A stretch of DNA of 64,000 nucleotides from Lachnospiraceae bacterium (GCA_900771195.1 CAAGMZ010000019.1:1-64000), one strand, 5' to 3'; positions 1 to 7,871 are shown, numbered from the stretch's first letter. The notes: generated by a model from the letters alone, not told the origin. Numbers and translations: made by a program.

Positions 1-1207
1 AAGCATCCAAGCCGTTGATGGTCACACTTCTGTCGGAACGAATGAGGTATCCCTCTTTCGGCGTGAAGATTACTTCAACAACATAGGGATTTCCGGCAAT
101 AAATGTGTCGCTGGCGCTCATGGTATTCGGAATATTGGGGGTATCAGCTGTTCCGCCGTTATACCATTCATTGACTGTCACCGTATAGCTGTCATCTCCG
201 GCGGTCGCGGAAAACACCGGAGAAGCGCCGTCCGCAGGCTTGGTAACCGTCGCGGAGAGGTTTCTGATGCTGGCGATATTCGAAACCTCGACGTTCTGAC
301 CTATCAGGGCTTCAGTGCTTTCGGACGCTGCGATCACACTGCCGTTGACACTGATCTCTTTTGCTTCATTGAAGTAACCACAGGTCTCAATGGTTTTCCC
401 GGTTGCCTCAATGTCAATGCCCTGACTGAATGTTCCCTCTTTGATGCTGATGGTACCTGTAGAGGTGGAAGTGATGGACAAACTGTGTGCCTTTTTGCCT
501 TCAGGAGAACTCGGGTGCAGCGAAGCGGAGAAATTGCCGCCGTTGATCGTCAAATTTGCAGAACGACTAATTCTGACAGCAACCATATCTGCATTATTGG
601 CAATAAACGCATTATACCCGATAAAGCTACCGCCATTGATCTTGGTGGTTCCGGCTTGGGCAAAAATCGCATAGCCAAAGGATGTACCGTTAGCGCCGCC
701 CTCAAGCGTCACATTGCCGTTAATGGCAAGTAAATTATCTGAAGCCATATTGATAACCGCACCCGTGCCGCCGGTATTTCCATGCACATATTTCAGCGTA
801 CCGGTGCCGTTAATGGTCAAATCGTTTCTCGGCCAGATCAGGCAGTCATTCATGCCATTTAAGGGAGAAGTAAAGGTATTCGTTCCCTCAATGGTCAGTA
901 CTTTGTATGTTGTATTGCTGATTGCGGCGGCAAGGGACGCCTGTGAGGGCATATCGCCATTAGAGCCACTTACACCGTTCAGCTTGACACAAATGATTTC
1001 TGTGTTTTCCATGGCCGCTTTGAACTCGGCAAATGTGTCGCAGACAACGGGATCCTCCACCGTACCTGTGCCGGTGGTACCTTCGATATCGCCCGCGGTG
1101 TACGCAGCCGCCGTGATGCTCATGGCCGGGAGCATTCCCAGCACCATGACCAGTACAAGAAACAGGCTTAATAGCCGTTTCGGTTTTGCTTGTTTTGTGT
1201 TGCTCAT
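1..1207 (-). CDS. Secreted beta-rich surface protein, N-terminal part (runs off left edge)
   Basis: The reading frame is open from an ATG at 1207 to the window edge, about 402 residues, so the protein is incomplete here. GGAGGT lies 7 bases before the ATG. Residues 7-35 form a Sec signal peptide: Lys/Arg-rich start, a long Leu/Val/Met core, and an Ala-rich cleavage region before AYTAG. The mature part repeats short 'TINGG/INGGN' strands, as in right-handed beta-helix or carbohydrate-binding surface proteins of Clostridia. From about residue 330 it shifts to a Thr/Val-rich Ig-like stretch. No catalytic motif is visible and the anchor, if any, lies outside the window. It is the last gene after the two-component genes and pseudo-receiver, which suggests they may control it (inference). 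Exact function unknown. Confidence 0.8.
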   Translation of the reverse strand, partial: MSNTKQAKPKRLLSLFLVLVMVLGMLPAMSITAAAYTAGDIEGTTGTGTVEDPVVCDTFAEFKAAMENTEIICVKLNGVSGSNGDMPSQASLAAAISNTTYKVLTIEGTNTFTSPLNGMNDCLIWPRNDLTINGTGTLKYVHGNTGGTGAVINMASDNLLAINGNVTLEGGANGTSFGYAIFAQAGTTKINGGSFIGYNAFIANNADMVAVRISRSANLTINGGNFSASLHPSSPEGKKAHSLSITSTSTGTISIKEGTFSQGIDIEATGKTIETCGYFNEAKEISVNGSVIAASESTEALIGQNVEVSNIASIRNLSATVTKPADGASPVFSATAGDDSYTVTVNEWYNGGTADTPNIPNTMSASDTFIAGNPYVVEVIFTPKEGYLIRSDRSVTINGLDA

Positions 1208-1350
1208 AAAATCACCTCCTTAATAGAAGTGGTATATGCCATACTCAATATCCGCCTTTCCTCCGGCGTATGGCCTCCGGGAAAAAGCATGCTGTCTGTT
1301 TGAAACACAAGCGGAATGTTCATCCTATCAATCAGAACCACCGCCTTTCC

Positions 1351-1740
1351 TTACAGACTGTCCATGACCGCAGCCATGTACTGTTCGGTCACGGTTCCAA
1401 AAAGGAAGGCGTCGATCAAACCGTCCCGTTTTGCCGACTTGACCTTTTCCGCCAGCTCGTTGTCTGCCTGATCGTCAACTAAAATGACGATTTTACAGTC
1501 GGGGTCAATTTTCTTGACCTTGTCCCGGATGGCGAGCCGCTCTTCCAGCATCCAGGGGGTGTAACCGGTCGCTTCCATTAACAAGGCATAGGGCTTGAAG
1601 GTTTTGCAGCGCTGCACGGTCTTGTCCGGATGCTCAGAGATTATGACCTGATAATCGTCCAGTTCCTGTGATAGCGTTCTCTGTATCGCCTTTGCGAAAA
1701 GCCCGCTCTGCATATCCAATAAGATTTTGCGCATATTCAC
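1351..1740 (-). CDS. Stand-alone pseudo-receiver (CheY-like) domain protein
   Basis: This 129-residue protein has the alternating beta/alpha pattern of a response-regulator receiver (KILLDMQ, then YALLMEA, then KIVILVDDQ, then AFLFGT) and no output domain. The strand that normally carries the phosphorylated Asp reads LLMEA, so Glu56 takes its place. The usual acidic pair after strand 1 is reduced to one Asp, and the conserved Lys after strand 5 is missing. It therefore probably cannot take a phosphoryl group and may mimic the active state (inference). A GTG at 1740 follows AAGGAAGG at 7 bases; an ATG at 1734 is the alternative. It sits between the LuxR-type regulator and the surface protein gene. 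Confidence 0.6.
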   Translation of the reverse strand: MNMRKILLDMQSGLFAKAIQRTLSQELDDYQVIISEHPDKTVQRCKTFKPYALLMEATGYTPWMLEERLAIRDKVKKIDPDCKIVILVDDQADNELAEKVKSAKRDGLIDAFLFGTVTEQYMAAVMDSL

Positions 1741-2114
1741 ATTCGTTCCTTCCTTGTTAGTTTACCTGCCTATGAACACAAGGCAAGGCGCTTATATATA
1801 GACTGCCTAAAGCGTGTTTGTACCGTTTACCCGGTATGATTTGCATAAAGCAGCTATGCTCTGACCTGCTGAAAACCGAAGTGCTTTTCGGCTGATACAC
1901 AAAAAAATCATTTTGTCAAGTACATTATAAAGATTTTTTTCGCATTTTTCACTCCGAAAACGGAGGTTTTTTTGCGTATCACAAAAAATTCGTTTGTCAA
2001 GTCTATTTTAGTGATTATTTTTGCGCTTGTCACTCCGAAAACGGAGGTTTTTGAAAAAGGGTAAAAAAATACCCGATTCACCGTAAATCCGATGAACCGG
2101 GAAAATGTTTTATA
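1741..2114. other. 374-bp intergenic region with tandem repeats
   Basis: No gene is seen between the response regulator and the pseudo-receiver. The stretch is AT-rich and contains an inverted repeat at about 1876-1890 (CCGAA, six bases, TTCGG) and two 81-bp tandem repeats listed separately. TTGACA occurs on the minus strand inside both repeat units, but no good -10 box stands at the right distance, so I do not call a promoter. Confidence 0.6.
1896..2055. repeat. Two 81-bp tandem direct repeats with hairpins
   Basis: Two copies start at about 1898 and 1980. Each contains a partial palindrome (ACAAAA to TTTTGT or ACAAA to TTTGT), TTGTCAAGT, an AT-rich spacer, and an identical hairpin CTCCG-AAAA-CGGAG followed by a T-run on the plus strand (1952-1973 and 2033-2052). 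The spacing between the two hairpins is exactly 81 bases. The hairpin plus T-run looks like a factor-independent terminator for plus-strand transcripts, although the flanking genes are on minus. The repeats could instead be operator sites. Confidence 0.75.
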
Positions 2115-2744
2115 TTATTCGTCTTTCAGAGCTGTGACGATCAGCTTGCTTTCTATGGCTGCCGCCATCAGCTCCTCCTTGCTGTCAAATCCGCACCGGC
2201 TGACCATATCGCGAATATGCCACCGTGCGGCGTCGCCGGTAATACCCAGCTTCTGCCCAATCTCCGCAAAGCTCATGCCCCGGATATACAGGCGCAGAAT
2301 TTCAAGCTGTATCGGCTTAATTTCACTTGATAAGATATCTTCCAGCTCCACGGGCGGTGTTTCGTCGGGGAAGCTGCGCTCTCCGCTGAGAACACGCTCA
2401 ATGACCGCCATCACTTCATCGTCCCCGTGATCCTTATAGCACAACCCGTCGGCACAGCCCGTCTTTGCTTTGGAAAGCACCTCCGGGTCAACCAGTGAAG
2501 TCATAATCACCACCTTGGTATTGGGGCAGCTCTCCTTAATCCGCTTTCCGGCGGCAAGCCCCGAATGGCGGTGGAGGGTCTGCACATCCATCAGCACCAG
2601 GTCAATCCCTTTATTGCAAAGCTGCTCCGCTTCAAAGGCGTCCCGTACAGCGCCGACCAGATGAAAGCGCTCGTCGGCTGTAAACAGCTTGACAAAGTGC
2701 TCCTGTATGTATTTGTCATCCTCAACTATCAGGATATTGATCAT
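2115..2744 (-). CDS. NarL/LuxR-family two-component response regulator
   Basis: 209 residues. The N-terminal receiver has the acidic pair in VEDD (residues 8-10), phospho-acceptor Asp53 in LVLMDVQ, Thr82 in VIMTS and Lys104 in CYKD. The C-terminal helix-turn-helix (about 145-200) contains 'IRGMSFAEIGQKLGITGDAARWHI', written here as the recognisable LuxR pattern broken by the match to IGQKLG and TGDAARWHI. Asp53 should be phosphorylated by the histidine kinase encoded just upstream, whose stop overlaps this start by four bases. Target promoters are not known; the nearest candidates are the repeat region, pseudo-receiver and surface protein downstream. Low similarity to named regulators prevents a gene symbol. 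Confidence 0.9.
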   Translation of the reverse strand: MINILIVEDDKYIQEHFVKLFTADERFHLVGAVRDAFEAEQLCNKGIDLVLMDVQTLHRHSGLAAGKRIKESCPNTKVVIMTSLVDPEVLSKAKTGCADGLCYKDHGDDEVMAVIERVLSGERSFPDETPPVELEDILSSEIKPIQLEILRLYIRGMSFAEIGQKLGITGDAARWHIRDMVSRCGFDSKEELMAAAIESKLIVTALKDE

Positions 2745-4021
2745 AAATTGTCTTCCTCCTTCCTCGGAAGATACAGGGTAAGGGCAAACGCAGGGCGGTG
2801 AGAAATCTTCATATCACCGCCGGAAGCCTCTACACTCCTGTGCAGGGAGGAAAGGCCGCTGCCTTCCGTTATTTTATCCTTCGGCACTTCGCCGTTGTTT
2901 GTAATCTGTACTCGCAGTAAACCGACCTTCTCGGTGATCTTGACATTGACTCTGTCTCCCTTGGCGTGACGGATACAGTTGGTGACGCATTCCCGCACGG
3001 CAGCCGTTATGAGCTGCTCCGCCGTGGTGTCAGGCGGAATATAGCCGGAAAGCTCCACCTTGACGCCGAGCTGTTTGGCTTTCTGCTGTGCTTCCTCAAA
3101 GGTTCCTTTTGCAGTGGAACGGCTTGCCGAAAGCATCCCGACAGCCTCCTGCAAATCCTTCAGCTTTTGCTTTGTCTCGGTAGAGGAGCTGTTCTTGACA
3201 TCTTGAATGGTGAGTAAGCTGCTTCCGAGGGTGTCGTGAAGCCAGACCTTCAGAGTTAGGCTTTCTTTTTCCCGCACCTCGTCCTCCATGCGCGCATACA
3301 TCTTTTGTAGCCGGAGGTTTACCTTTTTCAGTTCCTCGTTATTCTCCCGCAGACGAACATTGCCTTCATAAAGCTCGGTCTCGTCATGGGCGGCAAGCTG
3401 GACATAACCTGAAAGTCCCTCACCGTCGAGTTCGCTGCGGCAAAAGCGGTAAATCCTGTCCTCCCAAGTTCTGTCGTCCCTAAAACGGTAGCAACCCGCT
3501 ACATCCGTCATGGCCTCCACTTGGCTTTCCGATGGGGGCGAAGATAGGGCATCCGTCATGTCGCTGAGTGTCCGGGGAAGTCTATCTATCAGCAAGTGGG
3601 ACAGTTCTGCCATCTTCCGGTTAATCAGAATGATATGTCCGTCTGCGTCCGCAAACAAAAGTCCCACCGGAAGATCGTCAATCGCTTCCTTGACCGACCA
3701 TTCGTTGATTTCCCGTTTGCTGCGCCGCATTTCCGCGATAAGACTTATGACGGAATATGCAAAGGCAGCAACAAGGATACAAATCAGAGCCGGCACCGGC
3801 AGATGAAAATCACTTTGGGTAACATGCTGATTATACCGAACAAGGAAGCAAAGCAGCACAAGTAATCCGTACAGCAGAAATCCGTCCAGTACAGTATGTA
3901 TTACCGACCGGCGGTGGAAAAACCGGTACAACGGCAAAACAAGCTGTGCCAGCACGCCAAGCCAAGTGATAATAATCACCGCCATCTGTGCGTAATGAGA
4001 AAGTTCGCAAAAGCAGGTCAT
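2741..4021 (-). CDS. DesK/NarX-type sensor histidine kinase
   Basis: 426 residues from an ATG at 4021, chosen because GGGAGGT precedes it at 8 bases and it overlaps the upstream stop as ATGA; an in-frame start at 4099 would extend it without a better site. Three membrane segments lie at about 12-32, 42-62 and 75-96, then a PAS-like domain (110-215) and a coiled coil (216-255). The phospho-acceptor is His262 in LHDTLG, the HisKA_3 pattern. The ATPase part has Glu344/Asn348 (N box) and GSGLSSL around 387-393 (G box). It should autophosphorylate and pass phosphate to the LuxR-type regulator. The signal is unknown. Confidence 0.9.
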   Translation of the reverse strand: MTCFCELSHYAQMAVIIITWLGVLAQLVLPLYRFFHRRSVIHTVLDGFLLYGLLVLLCFLVRYNQHVTQSDFHLPVPALICILVAAFAYSVISLIAEMRRSKREINEWSVKEAIDDLPVGLLFADADGHIILINRKMAELSHLLIDRLPRTLSDMTDALSSPPSESQVEAMTDVAGCYRFRDDRTWEDRIYRFCRSELDGEGLSGYVQLAAHDETELYEGNVRLRENNEELKKVNLRLQKMYARMEDEVREKESLTLKVWLHDTLGSSLLTIQDVKNSSSTETKQKLKDLQEAVGMLSASRSTAKGTFEEAQQKAKQLGVKVELSGYIPPDTTAEQLITAAVRECVTNCIRHAKGDRVNVKITEKVGLLRVQITNNGEVPKDKITEGSGLSSLHRSVEASGGDMKISHRPAFALTLYLPRKEEDNL

Positions 4022-5679
4022 CTTCCGGCACCTCCCCTCAGAGGCAGGATCAATTCCCACTCGTTCTCGTCCGACATCGCAACCGAAGCGTCCGGCCACT
4101 CTTTCCCGAGCGGACTCAGATCCTCCCTGCAGCCGACGGTTACACGGATACGAAGCACGCCTTCCACCACACTCACCGATACCGCGCAGGAAGTGATGCT
4201 GTCCAGCGCCGCTTCCACCGCGTCCTCGAAAAAGTCATAGGCGGCGGACGCAATCTCGCCGGGCAAATAGTCCCGTTCCGCATCTACAAACACCACACAG
4301 TGCGCTCCCATGGCTTTCAGGTAGCGGACAGATTCCTCAATGGCGTTTTTCAGTTCGCCCTGGGGAACGTCAAACCCGTTCTGGATGGAAAGCGTCAGGT
4401 GCTTTTTACGTTTGACATAGCCGCCGAGCACGGCGATCTTGGACAGAATGGCGTTTCCTTTTTCCGCGTCCCCGTCCACCAGCTCGTACTCCTTCATCAG
4501 CCGCGCAATGCGGTCGATCTGTTTCTGCGTGGAGGCGGTCAGCAGGTCATACAGTCTGTTCTGCTCCGCAGTCACCTTTCTATCCTTTTCCAGCACATAC
4601 TCATGCCTCAGCATGGCGGTGCGTTCTTCCAGTTCTTCCTTGGTCTCAGTCAGCTCACGGCGCAGATTGGTAAGTTCGGATATATCCTCCGTCCAGACCG
4701 TATATCCGCCGCCGATGGGAGCCGTATGCAGCAGCTTTCCTTCGGACAAGGCTACAGGAGCATTAAGAGCTTGTTTAATTTGTTCTACTGATAGAGGCTC
4801 GGCAGATGCGGAAGCATACCGGACATTATAGTTTTCATCAACAATCTGTGCGCTGTTGCCGACGGAAGTCTCAAACATTTCGTCATACCGTGTGTTGGTG
4901 GGGAGCAGTCCGCAGTAGATACAGCATTCAAATACAGCGGCAAACAGCAGCGAACACGCAGAGGACAGGTCTCCTGCGAGAAGTTTTGTGACAGGATTCT
5001 CAACCATGTAGGTAATAATATAGTAAACCGTCAAAACTAAAGCTACAATCAACGGTGCAAATGCTCGGGGTTTACGCTTTATTTTGCCGCCGGAATACAT
5101 CACATAAAACGAAGCAAATGTACATAGTGCAAACCAACCGAACACCATGAAATATCCGATTCCGTGTTGGTAATTGTCCGGCGAGAAATCATGCTGAGGG
5201 AAGGAAAAGGCAAACTTGTGAAGGTCATTCGTCATAACCATCAGGAAAAGCAGAATCGCCGGTATATACAGCAGCTTTACCTGCCATTTCAGCTTGTAAT
5301 CCTCCGTTTTTCCAATAAACAGGGAGGCAAACAGCGTATACAGAGGTATCCCGACCAGCGGCAGATAATACAGATACCAAAGATACCGGCTGACATTTAC
5401 ATCCGTGCAAATGTAATACTTCATAACCTTAAAGTTCAGCCAAAGGATCATCAAAACGGCAATGCCGCACAGATAGTGCCGTGCCTGCTTTTGAACCACT
5501 CGTTGGTATATGGAAAAGCCCCATGCCGTAATCAGCCCGATATGGAGCAGAGAGCGGATAAAGTCCGTGAACAACACATCATCAGGGGTGTTTTGATTGT
5601 TGTAAAGCCTGATCACGGCGGCTATCACAACGACGGCAGCCACAGTAATCCAAACGGTTTTATTGCTTTTGGCTTTCAC
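4018..5679 (-). CDS. 7TM sensor protein with degenerate kinase core
   Basis: 553 residues starting at GTG 5679, with GGAGG 3-4 bases before it and no nearby in-frame ATG. About seven membrane segments fill residues 8-265, as in the HisKA_7TM sensor family. A short PAS-like segment (about 270-330) and a coiled coil follow. The C-terminal part has the outline of a histidine kinase, but I see no phospho-acceptor His in a dimerisation helix, no N-box Asn in the ATPase-like part (the matching helix reads FFEDAVEAAL), and no glycine box. It is probably a ligand-sensing pseudokinase that works with the active kinase next door, whose start it overlaps. Ligand unknown. Confidence 0.75.
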   Translation of the reverse strand: MKAKSNKTVWITVAAVVVIAAVIRLYNNQNTPDDVLFTDFIRSLLHIGLITAWGFSIYQRVVQKQARHYLCGIAVLMILWLNFKVMKYYICTDVNVSRYLWYLYYLPLVGIPLYTLFASLFIGKTEDYKLKWQVKLLYIPAILLFLMVMTNDLHKFAFSFPQHDFSPDNYQHGIGYFMVFGWFALCTFASFYVMYSGGKIKRKPRAFAPLIVALVLTVYYIITYMVENPVTKLLAGDLSSACSLLFAAVFECCIYCGLLPTNTRYDEMFETSVGNSAQIVDENYNVRYASASAEPLSVEQIKQALNAPVALSEGKLLHTAPIGGGYTVWTEDISELTNLRRELTETKEELEERTAMLRHEYVLEKDRKVTAEQNRLYDLLTASTQKQIDRIARLMKEYELVDGDAEKGNAILSKIAVLGGYVKRKKHLTLSIQNGFDVPQGELKNAIEESVRYLKAMGAHCVVFVDAERDYLPGEIASAAYDFFEDAVEAALDSITSCAVSVSVVEGVLRIRVTVGCREDLSPLGKEWPDASVAMSDENEWELILPLRGGAGR

Positions 5680-5721
5680 TTTCCTCCGCTCCTTTCCGAA
5701 AATTTATACTGACAGGGGTTG

Positions 5722-5761
5722 TTTGTTGGTTACTGTGTAACCAACAAAGGGATATCCCTTT
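5722..5761 (-). promoter_or_regulatory. Two adjoining perfect palindromes in the sensor-operon leader
   Basis: Palindrome one (5722-5748) has 12-base arms TTTGTTGGTTAC and GTAACCAACAAA around TGT. Palindrome two (5746-5761) is AAAGGGATATCCCTTT. They share three bases. They lie between a TATAAT on the minus strand (5817-5822, with only a weak -35) and the GTG start at 5679. They could be RNA hairpins or a DNA operator; the sequence does not decide. Confidence 0.6.
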
Positions 5762-5886
5762 GCAAAATTCTTATTTTGTCCGGCATTTTTGTATCTGGAC
5801 ATAAATATACATAATAATTATAGCACATAATTTTGAATTTTTCTACCCTGCTTTTTTAATGTAGAAGCAAACTGGCAAATCGTCCG

Positions 5887-6354
5887 TTATTGGTCTGAAA
5901 GATTAACAATCTCTTTGTTTTTCTTTTTTGCATACTGCACGGTCTGAAAGGCACCGCCACTGTTATGTTCAATGCAGCAGACAACCAAATCGGAACGGTC
6001 AACCATCTCTCGGTTCCTCACCTGAATTGCCGCTTTATAATGACCTCCAGCAGCGTCCTGGCAGATTTCAATCTCATCATAATATTCGTGAAAAGACTGA
6101 TGATTGTTTTCATATTCGGCTGTTAAATATGGCAGAACGAGCATGAGGGCACTGTTATCATCACGATAATTCCGCTTGACACGGCGAACTGTTGAAGAAA
6201 CAAGTTGATCAAATTCTCCGTTTCGTCCAACTAAAAACTCAACATATTCTTTGCTTTCAAGCAGATGTAATACTATATCATAAAGCTGTTCTTCTACTTC
6301 TAAGGGGTTATCTATTTCTCTGTGTCCGAAAAAACAAACCGTATATGTATCCAC
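5887..6354 (-). CDS. SLOG-family (Rossmann nucleotide-binding-like) protein
   Basis: 155 residues from GTG 6354, with GGGAG upstream at about 9 bases. The opening TVCFFGHREI (residues 4-13) and the late segment 'SDLVVCCIEHNSGGAFQTV' split as DLVVCCIE and SGGA match the small SLOG family found on Firmicute mobile elements and related to DprA-type and YspA-type Rossmann folds. Members are thought to bind nucleotides or nucleotide-derived ligands; the role of this stand-alone form is unknown. It is not in an obvious operon: 200 bases and an own promoter separate it from the sensor gene downstream. Its long leader is described separately. Confidence 0.75.
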   Translation of the reverse strand: MDTYTVCFFGHREIDNPLEVEEQLYDIVLHLLESKEYVEFLVGRNGEFDQLVSSTVRRVKRNYRDDNSALMLVLPYLTAEYENNHQSFHEYYDEIEICQDAAGGHYKAAIQVRNREMVDRSDLVVCCIEHNSGGAFQTVQYAKKKNKEIVNLSDQ

Positions 6355-6377
6355 TACATTTTTCTCCCAACTAAAAT

Positions 6378-6411
6378 ACCCACCGTACCTTAATTATTTG
6401 GTGCGGTGGGT
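6378..6411 (-). promoter_or_regulatory. Hairpin in SLOG-gene leader, possible attenuator
   Basis: On the minus strand ACCCACCGCACC and GGTACGGTGGGT form a long stem around an AT-rich loop, 24 bases before the GTG start of the SLOG gene. The 3' side runs into TATTTTAGTT, a poor T-run. It may be an attenuator or a translation-control hairpin; read on the plus strand it could also be a terminator. Confidence 0.45.
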
Positions 6412-6650
6412 TTGCTTTAAATGACTCGACTATCTTTTTTCAAGTCCTTGCGGACACGGTAAGCCGGAAACCTTCGCATATAGCACAGTTATGCAGCTCA
6501 ATAAAAATCGTGTGTATAGCGGTCATTTAAGAGCCATACCAAAACCATTTCGTGAGATACTAAAAGTATAGTTCTCTATTAAATAATATTTATAGTATAG
6601 CACTTTTTTGCAAACAATATCAATAGTCTATGGAGAAACCGTTTTAATAT
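6412..6650. other. Leader region between tnpV and SLOG gene
   Basis: AT-rich, no full-size gene. A possible minus-strand promoter (TTGATA 6618-6623, 18 bases, TATACT 6594-6599) would make a leader of about 240 bases for the SLOG gene. Short minus-strand frames are present, among them one of 28 codons starting ATGACCGCTATA and one of 20 codons encoding MRRFPAYRV and a basic tail, but neither has a clear ribosome binding site. ATACT-AAA-AGTAT at about 6557-6569 is a small inverted repeat. Confidence 0.45.
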
Positions 6651-7022
6651 TTATAGACTATATAGTGTGGAAGCGAAGATTACTTCCTTCATCACGATTT
6701 CCTGAACACGGCTCTTCAGGTTGTTCATCTTCCGAACCCAACTCATCATATCCGTCGCTTTCAGGCTCTCGGTCAAGCCTTCCTTCGCCACCATCTCTTT
6801 CGTCAGGCGTTCCTCCATTTCGGTCGCCGTCTGTTCGATCTGCGTCAGATGCTCGCTCAGCTTGCAGCTCGTCAGGAGATTGTAGTACAGAACCTTGCGG
6901 TTCTCTTTCAGGTACTTCGCTCTCATACGGGAGTACCGTCCCATCGGCGCTTCCGGCTGTTCCGGCAGCTCCAAATTGGGCAGTCTGTAATCGCCCTGCA
7001 TCGTGTATGTCAGCTCGTTCAT
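6651..7022 (-). CDS. tnpV: TnpV-family transposon protein, overprinted in another frame
   Basis: 123 residues. The start NELTYTMQGDYRLPNLELPE, the middle GRYSRMRAKYLKE and MSWVRKMNN near the end match the TnpV family of small proteins found on Clostridial transposons; biochemical function unknown. The start has its own ribosome binding site, AAAGGAG eight bases before the ATG (7031-7037). The whole frame lies inside the truncated large polyvalent protein gene, shifted by one base on the same strand. The last residues after VIFA (STLYSL) do not look family-like, which suggests that a junction cuts both frames near 6665-6675. Confidence 0.75.
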   Translation of the reverse strand: MNELTYTMQGDYRLPNLELPEQPEAPMGRYSRMRAKYLKENRKVLYYNLLTSCKLSEHLTQIEQTATEMEERLTKEMVAKEGLTESLKATDMMSWVRKMNNLKSRVQEIVMKEVIFASTLYSL

Positions 7023-7857
7023 TTTGTGGACTCCTTTCTGTGTTTTGATTTCTGCCTATATTGTAATCAGGCTTTCTGTTTTCTGCAATTATGCGATTTT
7101 GCCTTTCAAGGGACATCACTGTTTTTGCAATCTCGGTAAGTCCCATTTCGGCAATGTCGCTGGTGGCAAAGCCCAGGGCATTAAGCGTACCGGGCGTATT
7201 GAAATTGATAATATCCTCAAAGTCCTCACGCTCGAAATAGTCCTCCGTATCAATGCCGAGCCGTTCCATCATCATATATGCCACGCTGTTGGTAACAACT
7301 TTTCTGTATATGGTGGAAATATTGTCCTCGTCCAGTTCCTCCAAGAAGCTGTCGTTTACAGAGTATAGCAAATCACGGGTATAATCGGGAAGATTGTCCT
7401 CGGCGGCGTTTTGTGCCGCACTCATAACTGCGTCCGCAAGGCTTTGGCTGTTATCCAGCGTTCCAAAGGTGCTTTCAAGGGTTTCGGTGATTTCCTGCTC
7501 ATATTCCGGCTTCATTTCCCAAATAGGAACAGGACGGGAATACTTGCTCGGATGGGTGTCGGAAATGTCAAAGTAATGGATAAGACGCTGGCGGCTTCTG
7601 CTTGCATCGTCGTCAAAGACCGCAATACCGGTTGCACCTCGATTAACCCATCGACCGAAAGTGCCGTTCCAACGCTCAATTTCAAGAACTGCGGTAGCGT
7701 CCGGTCGCTGTGCGAACACCAAAAGCTGTTCATCGAAGCGCAGCTTATAGTTTCGGCAGGCAGAAGTCAAAAAGGCTTCCCAATTCTGCGGAGAGGATAC
7801 CACCGTCTTGCAGGTACGGTCGTACAGTTCGGAAATAAGGTCATATTTACGAGCCAT
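6658..7857 (-). pseudogene. Large polyvalent helicase/methylase-type ICE protein, N-terminal fragment
   Basis: The 399 residues match the N-terminus of the very large helicase/DNA-methylase-like proteins of Tn1549-type conjugative elements, recognisable by VSSPQNWEAFLTSACRNYK, the RPDATAVLEIERWN segment, and a long polar linker rich in Gly, Asp, Glu and Arg (about 275-395). Family members usually run well over 1500 residues with methylase and SNF2 helicase parts, all missing here. The frame stops at 6658 just after an AT-rich junction, so this is a 3'-truncated remnant. GGAGGT precedes the ATG at 7857. The linker DNA encodes TnpV in the other frame. Confidence 0.75.
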
Positions 7858-7871
7858 CGGGAAACACCTCC

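Noticed and set aside
1270..1482. Plus-strand reading frame over the pseudo-receiver gene
   Set aside because: It lies antisense to a gene with family features, has no site before the start, and its residues match no family.
1898..1978. CRISPR array at the 81-bp repeats
   Set aside because: Only two units, directly adjacent, with no spacer-repeat pattern and no cas genes.
1911..2003. Minus-strand sigma-A promoter in the repeats (TTGACA)
   Set aside because: No acceptable -10 box stands 16-18 bases downstream in either copy.
3988..4791. Long plus-strand frame of 267 codons
   Set aside because: It is antisense to the 7TM sensor gene, a shadow of GC-rich codon use; residues are His/Arg-rich without domain features.
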